DNA of 64,000 bases from Elymus sibiricus (taxonomy: Eukaryota; Streptophyta; Magnoliopsida; Poales; Poaceae): NCBI GenBank assembly GCA_039707655.1, contig CM077666.1:282461166-282525165 (forward strand), in the 5' to 3' direction. Both the position numbers and the translations under genes were made by a program. Within the stretch, counting starts at the first letter, position 1. Every line of letters starts with the position of its first letter. The notes below the pieces were generated by a model. That model did no database searches. It had not been told where the DNA came from and saw nothing but the letters and a program-made list of their open reading frames with translations. Below are positions 41,541 through 53,530 of this stretch, piece by piece.

Positions 41541-44244
41541 ATCTATTGCGTTATGCCTAGCTAGGGGCGTTAAACAATAGCGCTTGTTGGGAGGCAACCC
41601 AATTTTATTTTTATGCTTTTGTTTTTGCTTCTGTTTTTGAGTTTTCCACACATTATTACCTCTGTAGTAATTGTGTTTTCTTGTTTAAATTAGTGTTTGA
41701 GACAAGTAAGACCTTTGGGATGGTCTACGGTGTTTGTGATTTGATTTTGCTGAAAAACAGAAACTTTTGCTATCAGTCCAGGAATTTTGTACATTCACTG
41801 GAAAGTGATTTTGATCTGAAATTTTTACACAAGATTGATATACAAATTTCCCTGATTTTACTAATTTTTCAGAATTTTTGAAGTTACATAAGTATTCGAA
41901 GTCTATAGATTGCTACAGACTGTTCTGTTTTAGACAGATTCTGTTTTCTTTGTGTTGTTTGCTTATTTTGATGTATCTATGGGTTGTATCGGGGGGTATG
42001 AACCATGGAGAAGTTGGAATACAGTATATATTACACCAATATAAATAAATAATGAGTTCACAACAGTACCTAAAGTGGTGATTTATTTTTCTTATACTAA
42101 CGGATCTCATGAGTTTTCTGTTGAGTTTTGTGTTGTGAAGTTTTCAAGTTTTGGGTAAAGATTTGATGGACTATGGAATAAGGAGTGGGAAGAGCCTAAG
42201 CTTTGGGATTCCCAAGGCACCCCAAGCTATATTCAAGGATACCAAAAAGCCTAAGCTTGGGGATGCCCCGGAAGGCATCCCCTCTTTCGTCTTCAATCCA
42301 TCGGTAAATTTACTTGAGGCGATATTTTTATTCACCACATGATATGTGTTTTGCTTGGAGCGTCTTGTATGATATGAGTCTTTGCTTTTTAGTTTGCCAC
42401 AATCATCCTTGCTGCACACATCTTTTTAGAGAGACATGCTGAATCGTGAATTTATTAGAATACTCTATGTGCTTCACTTATATCTTTTGAGCTAGGTAAT
42501 GTTGCTCTAGTGCTTCACTTATATCTTTTTAGAGCACGGTGGTGTTTTATTTTATAGAAATTATTGAACTCTCGTACCTCACTTATATTATTTTGAGAGT
42601 CTTTAAACAACATGGTAATTGGTTTAGGTTATGAATTTAGTCCTAATATAATGGGCATCCAAGAGGGATATAATAAAAACTTTCATATTAAGTGCATTGA
42701 ATACTATGAGAAGTTTGATTCCTTCCATATAGTTTGGAGATATGAAGATGGTAATGTGAGAGTCATGCTAGTGAGTAATTGTGAATTGGAAGAAATACTT
42801 GTGTTAAAGTTTGTGATTCCCGTAGCATGCACGTATGGTGAACCGTTATGTAACGAAGTCGGAGCATGATTTGTTTAGTGATTGTCAACCTTTGTGTGAG
42901 GGTCGGGAGCGCGCGATGGTTAACTCCTACCAACCTCTCACCTAGGAGCATGCGTCTAATAATTTGCTTCGATAAATAATAGACTTTTGCAATAAGTATG
43001 TGAGTTCTTTATGACTAATGTTGAGTCCATGGATTATACGCACTCTCACCCTTCCGCCTTTGCTAGCCTCTCTAGTACCACGCAACTTTTGCCGGTGCAC
43101 CAAACCCACCTTCCTCAAAACAGCCACCATATACTTTCCTCAAAACAGCCACCATACCTACCTATTATGGCATTTCCATAGCCATTCCGAGATATATTGC
43201 CATGCAACTTCCACCGTTCCGTTTTTCATGACACGCACCATCACTTTCATATTGCATATATAGTCATATTTTGTTCTAGGTATCGAGTTGTAAGTAAATA
43301 AAAGTGTGATGATTTGCATTATTAGAGCATTTGTCCCATGAGAGAAAAGGATGATGGAAGCTATGAATCCCTCACAAGTTGGGATCAGTCTCCGTACTTT
43401 ACAAAAAATAAAAGAGGCCTGGGAAGCCCAAATAAAAAAATAAAAGAGGCCAAAGATGCCCACCAAAAAGAAAAAATATATAAATAAAAAAATAAAATAA
43501 AAGGAAAAAATAAAAAATGAGAGAAAGAGAGAAGGGACAATGCTACTATCTTTTTCCACACTTGTGCTTCAAAGTAGCACCATGATCTTCATGATAGAGA
43601 GTCTCCTATTTTGTCACTTTCATATAGCTAGTGGAATTTTTCATCATTTTGCACAACCACTTAGTTTTCTTTTTGAGATTTCATACACTTATAGCTCTAG
43701 TGCATTTGTTGCATGGCAATCCCTACTCACTCACATTGATATCTATTGATGGGCATCTCCATAGCCCATTGATACGCCTAGTTGATGTGAGACTATCTTC
43801 TCCTTTTTCCTCACAACCTCCACCATATTCTATTCCACTTATAGTGCTATGTCCATGGCTCACGCTCATGTATTGTGTGAGAGTTGAAAAGGTTTGAGAA
43901 CATAAAAAGTGTGAAATAATTGCTTGACTTGTCATCGGGGTTGTGCATGATTTAGATACTTTGTGTGGGGATGATGGAGCATAGCCAGACCATATGATTT
44001 TGTAGGGATAACTATCTAAGGCCATGTTATTTCGAAAGGACACAATTGCCTTGTTGGTATGCTCGAAGTATTACTGTTTTTATGTCAATATTAGACTTTT
44101 GTTTTGAATCTTATGGATCTGAATATTCAAGCCACAATAAAGAATATTACATGGATAAATATGTTAGGTAGCATTCCACATCAAAAATTCTGTTTTTATC
44201 ATTTACCTACTCGAGGACGAGGAGGAATTAAGCTTGGGGATGCT
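41541..44244 (+). other. Non-coding 3' region of S1 with hairpins and polypurine tract
   Basis: AT-rich and without a gene. It shares with G the GCCTAGCTAGGGGCGTTAAA block (41553-41600), the 9-bp stem GGGGATGCC/GGCATCCCC (42259-42282), CTTCACTTATAT-type segments (42470-42600) and a palindrome before the PPT (44206-44221, one arm mutated). The polypurine tract is 44231-44244. Confidence 0.7.
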
Positions 44245-45828
44245 TGATACGTCTCCAATGTATCTATAATTTTTTATTGTTCCATGCTATTATATTATCT
44301 GTTTTGGATGTTTTATATGCATTAATATGCTATTTTATGTTATTTTTGGGACTAACCTATTAATCTAGAGCCTACTGCCAGTTTCTGTTTTTTCCTTGTT
44401 TTTGAGTATTGCAGATAAGGAATATTAAATGGAGTCCAAACGGAATAAAATCTTCGGAATGATTTTTCTTCGACCAGAAGAAAGCCAGCAGACTTGGAGA
44501 TGAAGGCAGGAGAGTCGCCGTGTGGCGACAAGCCACAGGGGCGCGCCCTAGGGGGGGCGCCCCCCTGGCTTGTGGCCCCACAGCAGCCCTCCTAACCCCA
44601 TTCTTCGGCCTATAAATTCCCAAATATTCCCTGGATACAAAAAGAGCCACGAAAATACTTTTTCGCCGCCGGAAGCCTCTGTTCCCGTGAGATCCAATCT
44701 TGGAGCCTTTTCTGGTAATCTACCGGAGGGGGATTCGATCACGGAGGGCATCTACATCAACTCCATTGCCCCTCCGATGATGCGTGAGTAGTTTACCACA
44801 GACCTTCGGGTCCATAGCTAGTAGCTAGATGGCTTCTTCTCTCTCTTTGTTCTTCAATACCATGTTCTTCATGATCTTCATGGAGATCTATCCGATGTAA
44901 TACTATTTTGCGGTGTGTTTGTCGAGATTCGATGAATTGTGGGTTTATGTTCAGATTATCTATGAATATTATTTGAATCTTCTCTGAATTCTTATATGCA
45001 TGATTTCATATCTTTGCAAGTCTCTTCGAGTTATTGGTTTGGTTTGGCCAACTAGATTGGTAATTCTTGTAATGGGAGAAGTGCTTAGTTTTGGGTTCAA
45101 TCTTGCGGTGTCCTCACCCAGTGACAAAGTAGGGGTAGCGAGGCACATATTGTATTGTTGCCATCAAGGATAAAAAGATGGGGTTTTCATCACATTGCTT
45201 GAGTTTATCCCTCTACATCATGTCATCTTACCTAATGCGTTACTCTGTTCTTCATGATCTTAATACTCTAGATGCAGGCAAGAGTCGGTCGATGTGTGGA
45301 GTAATAGTAGTAGATGCAGAATCGTTTCGGTCTACTTGACACGGACGTGATGCCTATATGCATAATCATTGCCTTGGATATCTTCATAATTATTCGCTTT
45401 TCTATCAATTGCTCGACAGTAATTTGTTCACCCACCGTATTATTTTCCTTCATGAGAGAAGCCTCTAGTGAAACCTATGGCCCCCGGGTCTATTTTCCAC
45501 ATTATATTTTCAGATCTATAAACCAAAAATACCAAAAATATCTTGCTGCAATCTTTTTTACTTTTAGTTTACTTTTCGTTTTAGCAATCCTATCTATCTA
45601 TCTCTATCAGATCTCATCCTTGCAAGAACCGTGAAGGGATTGACAACCCCTTTATAGCGTTGGGTGCAAGTGTTTGATTATTTGTGTAGGTACATCTATT
45701 GGGGACTTGCTTGTATCTCCTACTGGATTGATACCTTGGTTCTCAACAACTGAGGGAAATACTTATCTACTTTGCTGCATCACCCGTTCCTCTTTAAGGG
45801 AAAACCAACGCATGCTCAAGAAGTAGCA
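44245..45828 (+). repeat. S1 3' LTR
   Basis: 1,584 bp, TGATACGTCTCCAATGTATC to TCAAGAAGTAGCA, followed by the TSD CGCGT at 45829. Confidence 0.95.
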
Positions 45829-45833
45829 CGCGT

Positions 45834-46877
45834 CGCGTTCCCCGACAGCACCATCATCACCAGCTGGGCCCAGGCAGGGCCACCATCTGCACCTGCTCTC
45901 CGCCTTCTTTACCCTTGTCTGTCTTGTCTGCTCTGTCATCTTCGTCCGCCCTGCCTGGGGGCAGGGGCCTTCCGCCGGTCGCGTCCCTCTGGCCGTGGCT
46001 GGGAAGCGTTGAATCCCGGCCTGGCGCTCCTTTTGCCCTCTGCTCCTTTCCTACTTAGTCCCTGAGAGGAGAGGGACAAGAAAAGGATTGCGGGGCACTT
46101 ATCTTTTTTTTATGTCAAAAGATGTAGGCGCTTGTCAAGTTTTAATGAATCATAAGTGTAATCTCTACCCATTTGTATCGAAAATGAATGAGAATAGAAT
46201 GCTATTTTCTTTCCGCAAGTACTGTCCTTTTCCTTTCCTTATTTGTATTGCATCAGTATGTTTTGTCTCTACCACGTGGAGCTGCTTGCCGGGTCGTCAT
46301 TTGAACCATAAGTGCCAGAGGGGGGTGGCGAGCCCCCGGCAATAGGTTGGTGTTGTTCCCCGGCAGAGCTCCTTGTCGGTATCGGCGCTGTGACCCCATG
46401 AACAAGGACAGGGGGGATGGCTCATCCCGACAAGGGTTTTCTCCACGTGGGTGACTTTACATCCCACAGTAAGGAAGATACTAAGGATTTCCTTGAGAAA
46501 ATGAGAAGTACTGAATAGGATATACGTGATACACTTATCTTTTCCAGGCAGTATCTCCTTTTCAAGTGTGATGGGCCGCCTTCTTTGTTCCCTTGTTTCC
46601 TTCCCCTGTTTTCTTGATTGTAAAACAAGTAGGGTGAGGACAGTAACAAAGATTATGGTCTCATCAAGCATTCTAGCAAATCTAAATAACTTAAAGGTAT
46701 TAACATTGCAGTCATAAAATTGCGTAATGAGCATGTAAGGATGATGATACGACGCAATGCCTAGCTTTATTATTGTTGCACAGGGTCTTCGCCTGGCTTT
46801 GTACAAAGGGTTACATGCAACATCGGCAAGGCTTGTACAAAATGTGGCTGCCGGGGACTGAGCCCAGCAGCTGCGCC
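45834..46877. other. Element B interior between S1 and the integrase
   Basis: It continues B after S1. The first 200 bp are CT-rich and may hold the end of the opposite-strand transcript; the rest is AT-rich. On the minus strand it is the region behind the integrase stop. I see no further gene. Confidence 0.45.
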
Positions 46878-48122
46878 TTACGGGTAGAACTTAGGAAGAT
46901 GCTCAATGTTCCATGAGTTCTGCACCTTGGTGCCATCTTCGGTCTCCAGACGGACTGCGCCAGGTCTGGTGACTCGTACTACCCGGTAAGGGCCTTCCCA
47001 CTTCGGAGTCAACTTGTTTGTACCCTTGGCAGACTGAACACGCCGATGGACAAGGTCGCCTTCCTCAAGGCTCCGGGCTTGAACTCTGCGGCTATGATAG
47101 CAGCGCAGAGCTTGCTGGTAACGTGCGGCATGCACAGCAGCCCGGAGACGGTCTTCCTTGAGGAGCGTGGCATCGTCATGCCGCAGCTTCTGTTGCTCTA
47201 CTTCATCGTGGGCAAGCACTCGAGGTGACCCGTATATGAGGTCCGTGGGGATCACTGTTTCTGCCCCGTACACTAGGGAGAAGGGCGTCTCACCGGTAGC
47301 TCGATTTGGTGTCGTTATGAGGGATCAAAGAACCACCGGCAGCTCATCTATCCAGCGCCTGCCGCTCTTTCGCAGCTTATCGAATGTTCTTGTCTTGAGT
47401 CCTCACAGCACTTCAGCGTTCATCCTCTCGACTTGCCCGTTGCTCCTTGGGTGAGCAACAAAGGTGAAGGATACCTTGCTTCCAAGTTTTTGGATATATT
47501 GCATGAAGGCACGCCTCGTGAACTGGGTGCCGTTGTCGGTGATCACTCTGTTAGGTACTCCAAAACGGCACACCAGTCCTTTCATGAACTTGATAGCTGC
47601 TTGTGCGGTCACCTTTCTCACCGGTTCCACCTCAGGCCACTTTGTGAACTTGTCGGTTGCCACGAACAAGAACTCAAAGCCCCCGACAGCATGGGGGAAG
47701 GGGCCCAGGATGTCGAGCCCCCAGACCAAGAATGGCCAGGATAGAGGGATTGTTTGCAGGGTTTGCGCTGGTTGATGGATGTTCTTGGAGTGGAACTGGC
47801 AAGCCTCACACTTGGTGACCAGTTCAATAGCGTCTTGGAGGGCAGTGGGCCAATAGAAACCCTGTCGGAAAGCTTTTTTGGCAAGGGACCTTGATCCAAT
47901 GTTAGAACCACATACTCCTCCGTGAATCTCTGCCAACAGCTTCAGTCCATCCTCCTGGCAATTACACCTTAATTTCACACCGTTCGGCTGCCTTCTGTAT
48001 AGGGTGTCATTGACAAACTGGTACATACTTGACCGACGGGCTACTCTTTCAGCTTCCTCTTGCTCTTCGGGGAGTTCTCCAGTTTGGAGGAAATGGACTA
48101 TATGCTGCGCCCAAGTTGGAGC
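46878..48122 (-). pseudogene. Integrase of element B
   Basis: It contains all integrase parts in order. The zinc-binding region (IHGGVCGSNIGSRSLAKK, then KCEACQFH) has Asn-Ile where the second His is expected. The catalytic core has VWGLDILGPF (Asp), VITDNGTQFT (Asp) and SNGQVERMNAE (Glu). The C-terminal part is YGAETVIPTDLIYG to WNIEHLPKFYP. Stops: TGA directly after MNAEVL and another about 30 codons later. A TAG at 48123 separates it from RNase H. The catalytic triad itself is intact. Confidence 0.92.
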
Positions 48123-48827
48123 CTATGGCTCGACAACAAGGACCAAAGGCATATCGATGTCTCCGGGAGCGCTTGTCTCAACCGCTACACCCGGAGGTCC
48201 TGCGGGAGGGAGCTGCTTGTCAACCGGAACGGGATTTTCCCCGGAAGCCTCTCTACCAACGGCTTCGGGAAGCTCTGCTGAGAAATGCTTATTGGAGTTT
48301 AGCTTCCTTCTATTCTTGGACATCACAGACGGGGACACTGATGGTTGGGTGAGGCAGAGAACAAAGGTTCCTGGTTCCACAGGAAGCTTCTGCGCAGGGC
48401 ACTTCGATAGGTGGTCAGCAATGCTATTTTCTCGTCGTGGCACATGCTCTGTTTGCAGCCCATCGAAGTGTTCCTCCAACTTCCTCACTTCTTCCATGTA
48501 GGCCTCCATCGGTGGGCTCTGATAATCCTTGTTGACTTGCTTTATCACTAGTTGAGAGTCTCCTCGGACGATCAGCCTCTTTATTCCCAACTCTACCATG
48601 ATTCTGAGCCTGGCAAGGAGCCCGTCATACTCAGTGGTATTGTTGGTGGCTTCTTCCCGGGGAAAGTGCATCTGGACGACGTACTTGAGGTGCTCTCCGG
48701 TCGGGGTGATGAGGAGCATGCCTGCTCCAGCGCCCTGGAGTGAGAAAGCACCATCAAAGTACATGATCCAGTCTTTTGGTGCCTCTTTGCCGGGGAGGAT
48801 TGTCTCCGGAGCTTCATCATCTGGCAT
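48123..48827 (-). pseudogene. RNase H of element B
   Basis: It is 234 codons open. The catalytic residues lie in WIMYFDGAFSLQGAGAGM (Asp), NTTEYDGLLARLRIM (Glu) and LIVRGDSQLVIKQ (Asp). QTEHVPRRENSIADHLSK and a Pro/Ala-rich tail leading to integrase follow. This is the intact counterpart of the RNase H that B split in A. Confidence 0.93.
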
Positions 48828-48833
48828 GGGTGT

Positions 48834-49410
48834 CTATTCTGCAATAAACTCTGCCAAGGCTCTGCTTTGAATGGTGGAGGTGCTCTCATACTTTAATCTG
48901 AAGCTTGACAACTCCAGTGCCCACTCAACTATCCTGCCAGTGGCTTCGGGGTTTCTCAGTAATGGGAAATGGGTGACAACTGTTATCTCATGGGCTTGGA
49001 AGTAGTGGCGCAGCTTCCTCGAGGCCATGATGAGGCCGAAGATCAGCTTTTGTACCCCAGAGTACCTTGATCTAGCCCCCTGTAATAGGGAACTGACAAA
49101 GTACACGGGGCGCTGCACCATTTTCTTCTTCGCCAATTCCTTGGACTCATTGTCAACCATTTGCTGAGATCCCCCTTGATCTGCGTTGAGCTCTGCCATG
49201 GAGTTTTCTTTCTCGCTCCCGGCAGCATCAGCGGCGGCTGCTGAATCTTCATCTACCCCCCGCTACGCCACCAGCGCTGCACTAACCACTTGATTTGTTG
49301 CCGCTAAGTATAGCAGCAACGGCTCTTGCGGTTTAGGAGCGACCAAGGTGGGAGCAGAGGATAGGTATTTCTTTAGGTCTTGCAGCGCTGCATCTGCTTC
49401 CGGGGTCCAC
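48834..49410 (-). pseudogene. Reverse-transcriptase end and connection of element B
   Basis: Only the end of reverse transcriptase remains: WTPEADAALQDLKKYLSSAP, PKPQEPLLLYLAATNQVVS, then QRPVYFVSSLLQGARSRYS and RIVEWALELSSFRLKYEST. Palm motifs (LDAFSGYHQ, YxDD) are missing because an internal deletion joins this part to gag near 49410. Confidence 0.85.
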
Positions 49411-51027
49411 TTTGACGTCCGCCTCTTCTCCGGGAAGTCATCTCCCTTCTTCAGCTCAAGCACACTTATCCGCCAAGGTGTAAAGATCATTGACAGTCTT
49501 GGGGAGCTTGACAGTCATCTTGGCTCGCATTCTCCTATTGCGCACGTTCGAGTGGAACGCGACAATCACTGCCGCGGGATGGATCTTAGGGATGTTGCGG
49601 TGTACTCGGCTGAATCACTGGATATAATTTCTCAAGGTTTCTCCCTCCTTCTACGGGAGGACTTGGAGATCGCTGGGCTGGCCTGGCTCTTGATGACCAC
49701 TGGTGAAGGCGCCAACAAACTCGTTGCACAGATCAACCCAAGAGGAAATGGAATTTTCCGACAGGTGCATCAGTAATGATCTCATATTGGGCTTGAGCGC
49801 CAAAGGGAAATAGTTGGCGAGCACCTTTTCATCTCTTCCCGCAGCTTGAACAGCTATCATGTAGATGCCCAAGAACTCCGCGGGGTTTAGCTTTCCGTCA
49901 TATTTCTCTGGTAGCTCAGGCTTGAAGGCTCGGGTCGACGGCCAGCGGACGCGTCGCAGCTCGCTAGTGAAGGCAGGGCAACCAACCTCGTAAGGAAGGT
50001 ACCCACTGACACTGGGCACGGGGTCGCCGATGTCTGGACCGTTGTGCCTGTCGGATTGACGGTGTGCTTCACGACGTCACTCGATGGTGATGCGTGCGTC
50101 TTCCTTCCGCCGGTCTTCAAGGACACGTCGCTGGTCCCGACGGTCGTGCTGACCAGAGAAGACTATGGACGCCTCATCACAGTCGTCAGCATGTGAAGCT
50201 AGCTGCGGCTGCCTCTGGGCTTGTTGTCGTGGAGGGGACTGCACCGTTGGGGTGGCCCCTTCTACGTGCTCGCCGCCCTGGGCCGCCACTGCTGTCCGTG
50301 TACGTCATGATGGCTCTGCATGCTGGGTATTGTTGGCTTCAACAAAGGAAATCAAGCTTTGAATGGTGGCTCTCCATTCATCCATCTTATCAGCTGCTGG
50401 CATGAAGTTGAGCAGCATCTGGACTCTCACCATGGCCTCCTCTGTGGTGCCAGGCATGGCGAAAGAGGCGGACCTTGACGTGGCTCGACTCTAGGTAGGA
50501 CCAAGAGAAGCATCGACGTGACCTTGATGCTACGCGCCACTCGCTGGAACTTTCTGGTGGGTTGTGGGCCGATCCTGAAGTGCTACGGCTCCGCTGGGCG
50601 CCCCGTCTCGCTCTGCTCGAGGTGCATGCCCAACGATCTCGCTGGCGGTAGGTGCGGCCGGAGGGTCACGGCTCACATCGGACTGGGCGCCGCTAAGGCA
50701 GCCTCAGCCATCCACGTGGCAAGGAGGTGATGAACGGGCGTTCCCTTCGCCTAAGGTGTCGAGGCCGAGCTCGCCATGTTGTTGCTGTAGTTGCTCCCCT
50801 TCGGCGCCTCCCGCTCGATTCCTGGCCATGAGAGGCTGGACAGGGGCACCGCCTGCGCCGATCGCGTTGTCCACGATGCCCACCTCGCCTGTAGCCGCTG
50901 CGGGCCTACGGCGCCGGCGGCCGCGTGTCAGGAGGCCTTCGAGGATGAGGGATGCGCAGCCGTGCTGGATTTCTTCTTTGGAGCCATTGTTGAAGAAGAT
51001 GAGGATGAAGACCGATCCACCGTTCAT
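49411..51027 (-). pseudogene. Gag of element B, C-terminus deleted
   Basis: A likely start (MNGGSVFILIFF) lies at 51025-51027, just inside the primer-binding site. The frame is open to 50704 and Arg/Gly-rich. Capsid pieces follow in shifted frames, such as EKYDGKLNPAEFLGIYMIAV and VLANYFPLALKPNMRSLLMH (50.0-49.65 kb). The end has a degraded counterpart of A's ALADKCARAEEGRR, with stops, and then passes into the reverse-transcriptase end near 49410. The nucleocapsid is deleted. Confidence 0.8.
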
Positions 51028-51078
51028 GAACTTGGGTTTGCACAAATGATGCACGCCCCCTACCTGGCGTGCCAAAGA

Positions 51079-51950
51079 TGTCGGGGCATGGATGCTCATG
51101 ATCACCTATGGGACCAGAGGTCCCTTGTGGTTCGGCAAGGGGGGTCACATTGCACGAAGAGCGAAGATCATGAGACGGCGCAACGATCAAGGGTCAGGCA
51201 TTTTACCCAGGTTCGGGCTGCTGCTAAGCGTAAAACCCTACTCCTGCTTTTTGGTGGATTGATTGGAGGAACACGAAGAACGCAGGGCACCTAACCCCGG
51301 CAAGGACTGCTGCCGGGGGAAGAGCGGTTGTGCGAGTACAAGCATTCAGGGGGTTCGAGTTGCCAACCTTGAGCTTGGTTGCCTTGGGCCTCCTTTTATA
51401 GTGCAAGGGGCTACCACAGTGGCAAAACAGACATTATCTATTGATTAGATAGCTAAGCAGAGCTATCATATCTAACTATGGCATTTAGGACAAAATGCCA
51501 CGATTACCTGCCTAGGTGGCGCTTGGGGGTGCATCCCCGGCAAGCCCTTGCCACCGCTTGGCTGGTTGCTGCTTGAGATCTTGACACGCTGCAGGGCGGG
51601 TGTCAACCGGGTGTAACTTGCCTTCCAGAGTGTCGCCACATGCTTAGCTAGAGCTGATTAGCCGCCTGAAGGCTCGACACCGCATCGATAAGTGATAGCC
51701 GTAGCGATGCGGTGGAGCGGTGGCTGGTTGGCTCATGCCTGCCGGGGAGTGGCTTGCCGGGTCTTCTTGAAGGTGAATTCATCTCGGTCCCCGGCAAGCG
51801 TTGGGGACGTGCTTGGCATGCTGCAGCCCAGGCATGGGCTGTCGCGTTGAGCTTGCTGGAGTCTTGGTCTTGATTGCTAGCGGGGTTTTCTGCTCTATTG
51901 CCTGTGCATAAGTCAGGGGCACTAGGTACCCCTATACTAGTGCACCGACA
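51079..51950 (-). repeat. Element B 5' LTR, intact Cassandra empty site
   Basis: 872 bp, TGTCGGGGCATGG to TAGTGCACCGACA. The primer-binding site is at 51054-51074. CGCAG (51951-51955) is B's TSD. GGGTCACATTGCACGAAG near 51146-51163 is the unoccupied counterpart of the Cassandra target in the 3' LTR. Confidence 0.95.
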
Positions 51951-52384
51951 CGCAGCCTGGCAAGTAAACTCTCGTACTCAGCTGTGTTGTTGGTCGACAC
52001 CTCCCGAGGAAAGTGTATTTGGACCACATACTTGAGGTGCTCTCCGGTGGGTGCTATTAGCAGCACTCTGGCAATGGCACCTTGCAGCAAGAAAGCTTCA
52101 TCAAAGTACATGATCCATACCTGAGGTGTTTCCTTGCCGTGAAGGGCTGTCTCTAGGGTTTCCTCATCTGGGGTCGGTGTCCATTCAGCAACGAACCCTG
52201 CCAGTGCTCGTATTTTGATGGTCGCCGTGCTTTCAAAGCTCAGATCAAAACTGGCCAGTTCCAAGGCCCATTCAACAATCCTGCCGGTTGCCTCCGGATT
52301 CCTCAGGATCCGCTGCAGTGGGAAGCGGGTGACAACTGTAATGCGATGCGCTTGGAAGTAGTGGTGCAGCTTGCGGGAGGCCAT
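51951..52384 (-). pseudogene. RNase H of element A, N-terminal half
   Basis: It follows RLHHYFQAH-type connection sequence. VWIMYFDEAFLLQGAIARV has the first Asp, but the usual DGA is DEA. NNTAEYESLLARLR (Glu) ends where B begins. The other half is at 35801-36238. Confidence 0.88.
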
Positions 52385-53520
52385 GAGGAGGCCGAAGAGC
52401 AGTTTCTGAATGCCAGAGTACCTTGACCGAGCCCCCTATAGGAGGGAGCTGACAAAGTACACTGGTCGCTGCACCACCCTCGTCTTGTGCAGCACTTGCT
52501 ATTTCGCTTCCCGAGCCGTCTTCGTGTCGACTTCTTGGCTCACCCGAATCAGCTCAGGTTCACTGGCTGTTGTCCTGGAGGCCATTGGTTCACCATCCTC
52601 GGCTTCCCTCTCCACCACTAGCACGACGCTCACCACTTGGTTCATTGCTTCCAAGTATAACAACAATGGTTCCACAGGCTTGGGCGCAACTAGGACCGGG
52701 GCCGAGGACAGGTACTTCTTCAGGTCTTGCAATGCTGCCTCTGCTTTCGGAGTCCACATCATCGTGCCTGCCTTCTTCAGGATCTTGAAAAATGGTAGGG
52801 CACGCTCTGCGGATTTGGAGATGAATCTGCTAAGGGCGGCAATGCAGCCCGCCAGCCGTCATACGTCCTTGACGTGCTTCGGTGCTTCTAGTTGTTCGAT
52901 TGCTTCGATGGTGGCGGGGTTGGCTTCTATCCCGCGCTGAGATATGAAGAAACCAAGGAGCTTGCCAGATGGGACCCCGAACACGCACTTTTGAGGGTTG
53001 AGCTTCAAGTTGATCTTGCGCAAATTCGCAAAGGTCTGCTTTAGATCTTGGACTAGTTTGGCCTTGTCCTTGGTCTTGACTACGATATCGTCCATATAGG
53101 CCTCCGCATTTATGTGCAGCTGCGGTCCGAGGCCAATCTGGACGGCCCTTGCGAACGTTGAACCTGCGCTCTTCAGACCAAACGGCATACGCTTGAAACA
53201 GTATGTGCCGCAGGGAGTGATGAATGATGTTTTCTCTTTGTCTTCCTTGGCCATGAAGATCTGATGATAACCAGAGTAGGCGTCGAGGAACAACAATAGG
53301 TCATAGCTGGCGGTCGAGTCCACTATCTGGTCGATATGTGGCAAGGGAAAGGGGTCTTTTTGGTAGGCCATGTTGACGTCTGTGAAGTCGATATAGAGTC
53401 TCCACTTCCCGCTTGCTTTATGCACCACCACGGGATTCGCTAGCCATGTCGGGTGGAGTACACCCCTGACTAGGCCTGTTGCTTCCAACTTTTTTATCTC
53501 TTCGGCAATAAACTCTTGCC
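52385..53520 (-). pseudogene. Reverse transcriptase of element A
   Basis: Open from 53488 to 52859 (209 codons): WRLYIDFTDVNMAYQKDPFP, LFLDAYSGYHQIFMAKED (first catalytic Asp), MPFGLKSAGSTFARAVQ, EAYMDDIVVKTKDKAK (catalytic Asp pair) and LNPQKCVFGVPSGKLLGFF. A stop at 52859 and a shift follow, then the connection at 52762-52499 (VAPKPVEPLLLYLEAMNQVV). The active site is intact. It makes DNA from element RNA in the cytoplasmic particle. Confidence 0.92.
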
Positions 53521-53530
53521 GCTCTAGTGC

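Larger units (their letters stand above)
38875..45828 (+). mobile_element. Element S1: complete non-autonomous Athila/Sabrina-like element, TSD CGCGT
   Basis: LTRs are 38875-40457 (1,583 bp) and 44245-45828 (1,584 bp). CGCGT flanks it (38870-38874 and 45829-45833). The primer-binding site TGGCACCGTTGCCGGGGA (40469-40486) matches the tRNA-Asp type used by Athila elements. The polypurine tract is AGCTTGGGGATGCT (44231-44244). The interior holds one broken ORF and a long non-coding stretch, with no protease, reverse transcriptase or integrase. The LTRs differ at about 5 of their first 143 bp. Confidence 0.95.
36239..51950 (-). mobile_element. Element B: gypsy element (Tat-like), minus strand, TSD CGCAG
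   Basis: It has LTRs 36239-37798 (3', carrying Cassandra) and 51079-51950 (5'). Without Cassandra and its duplicated 5 bp, both are exactly 872 bp. CGCAG flanks the whole (36234-36238 and 51951-51955). On the minus strand the order is LTR, primer-binding site, gag, deletion junction, connection/RNase H, integrase, then an opposite-strand ORF and LTR. Protease and nearly all reverse transcriptase are deleted. S1 inserted at 38874/45829. Confidence 0.95.
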
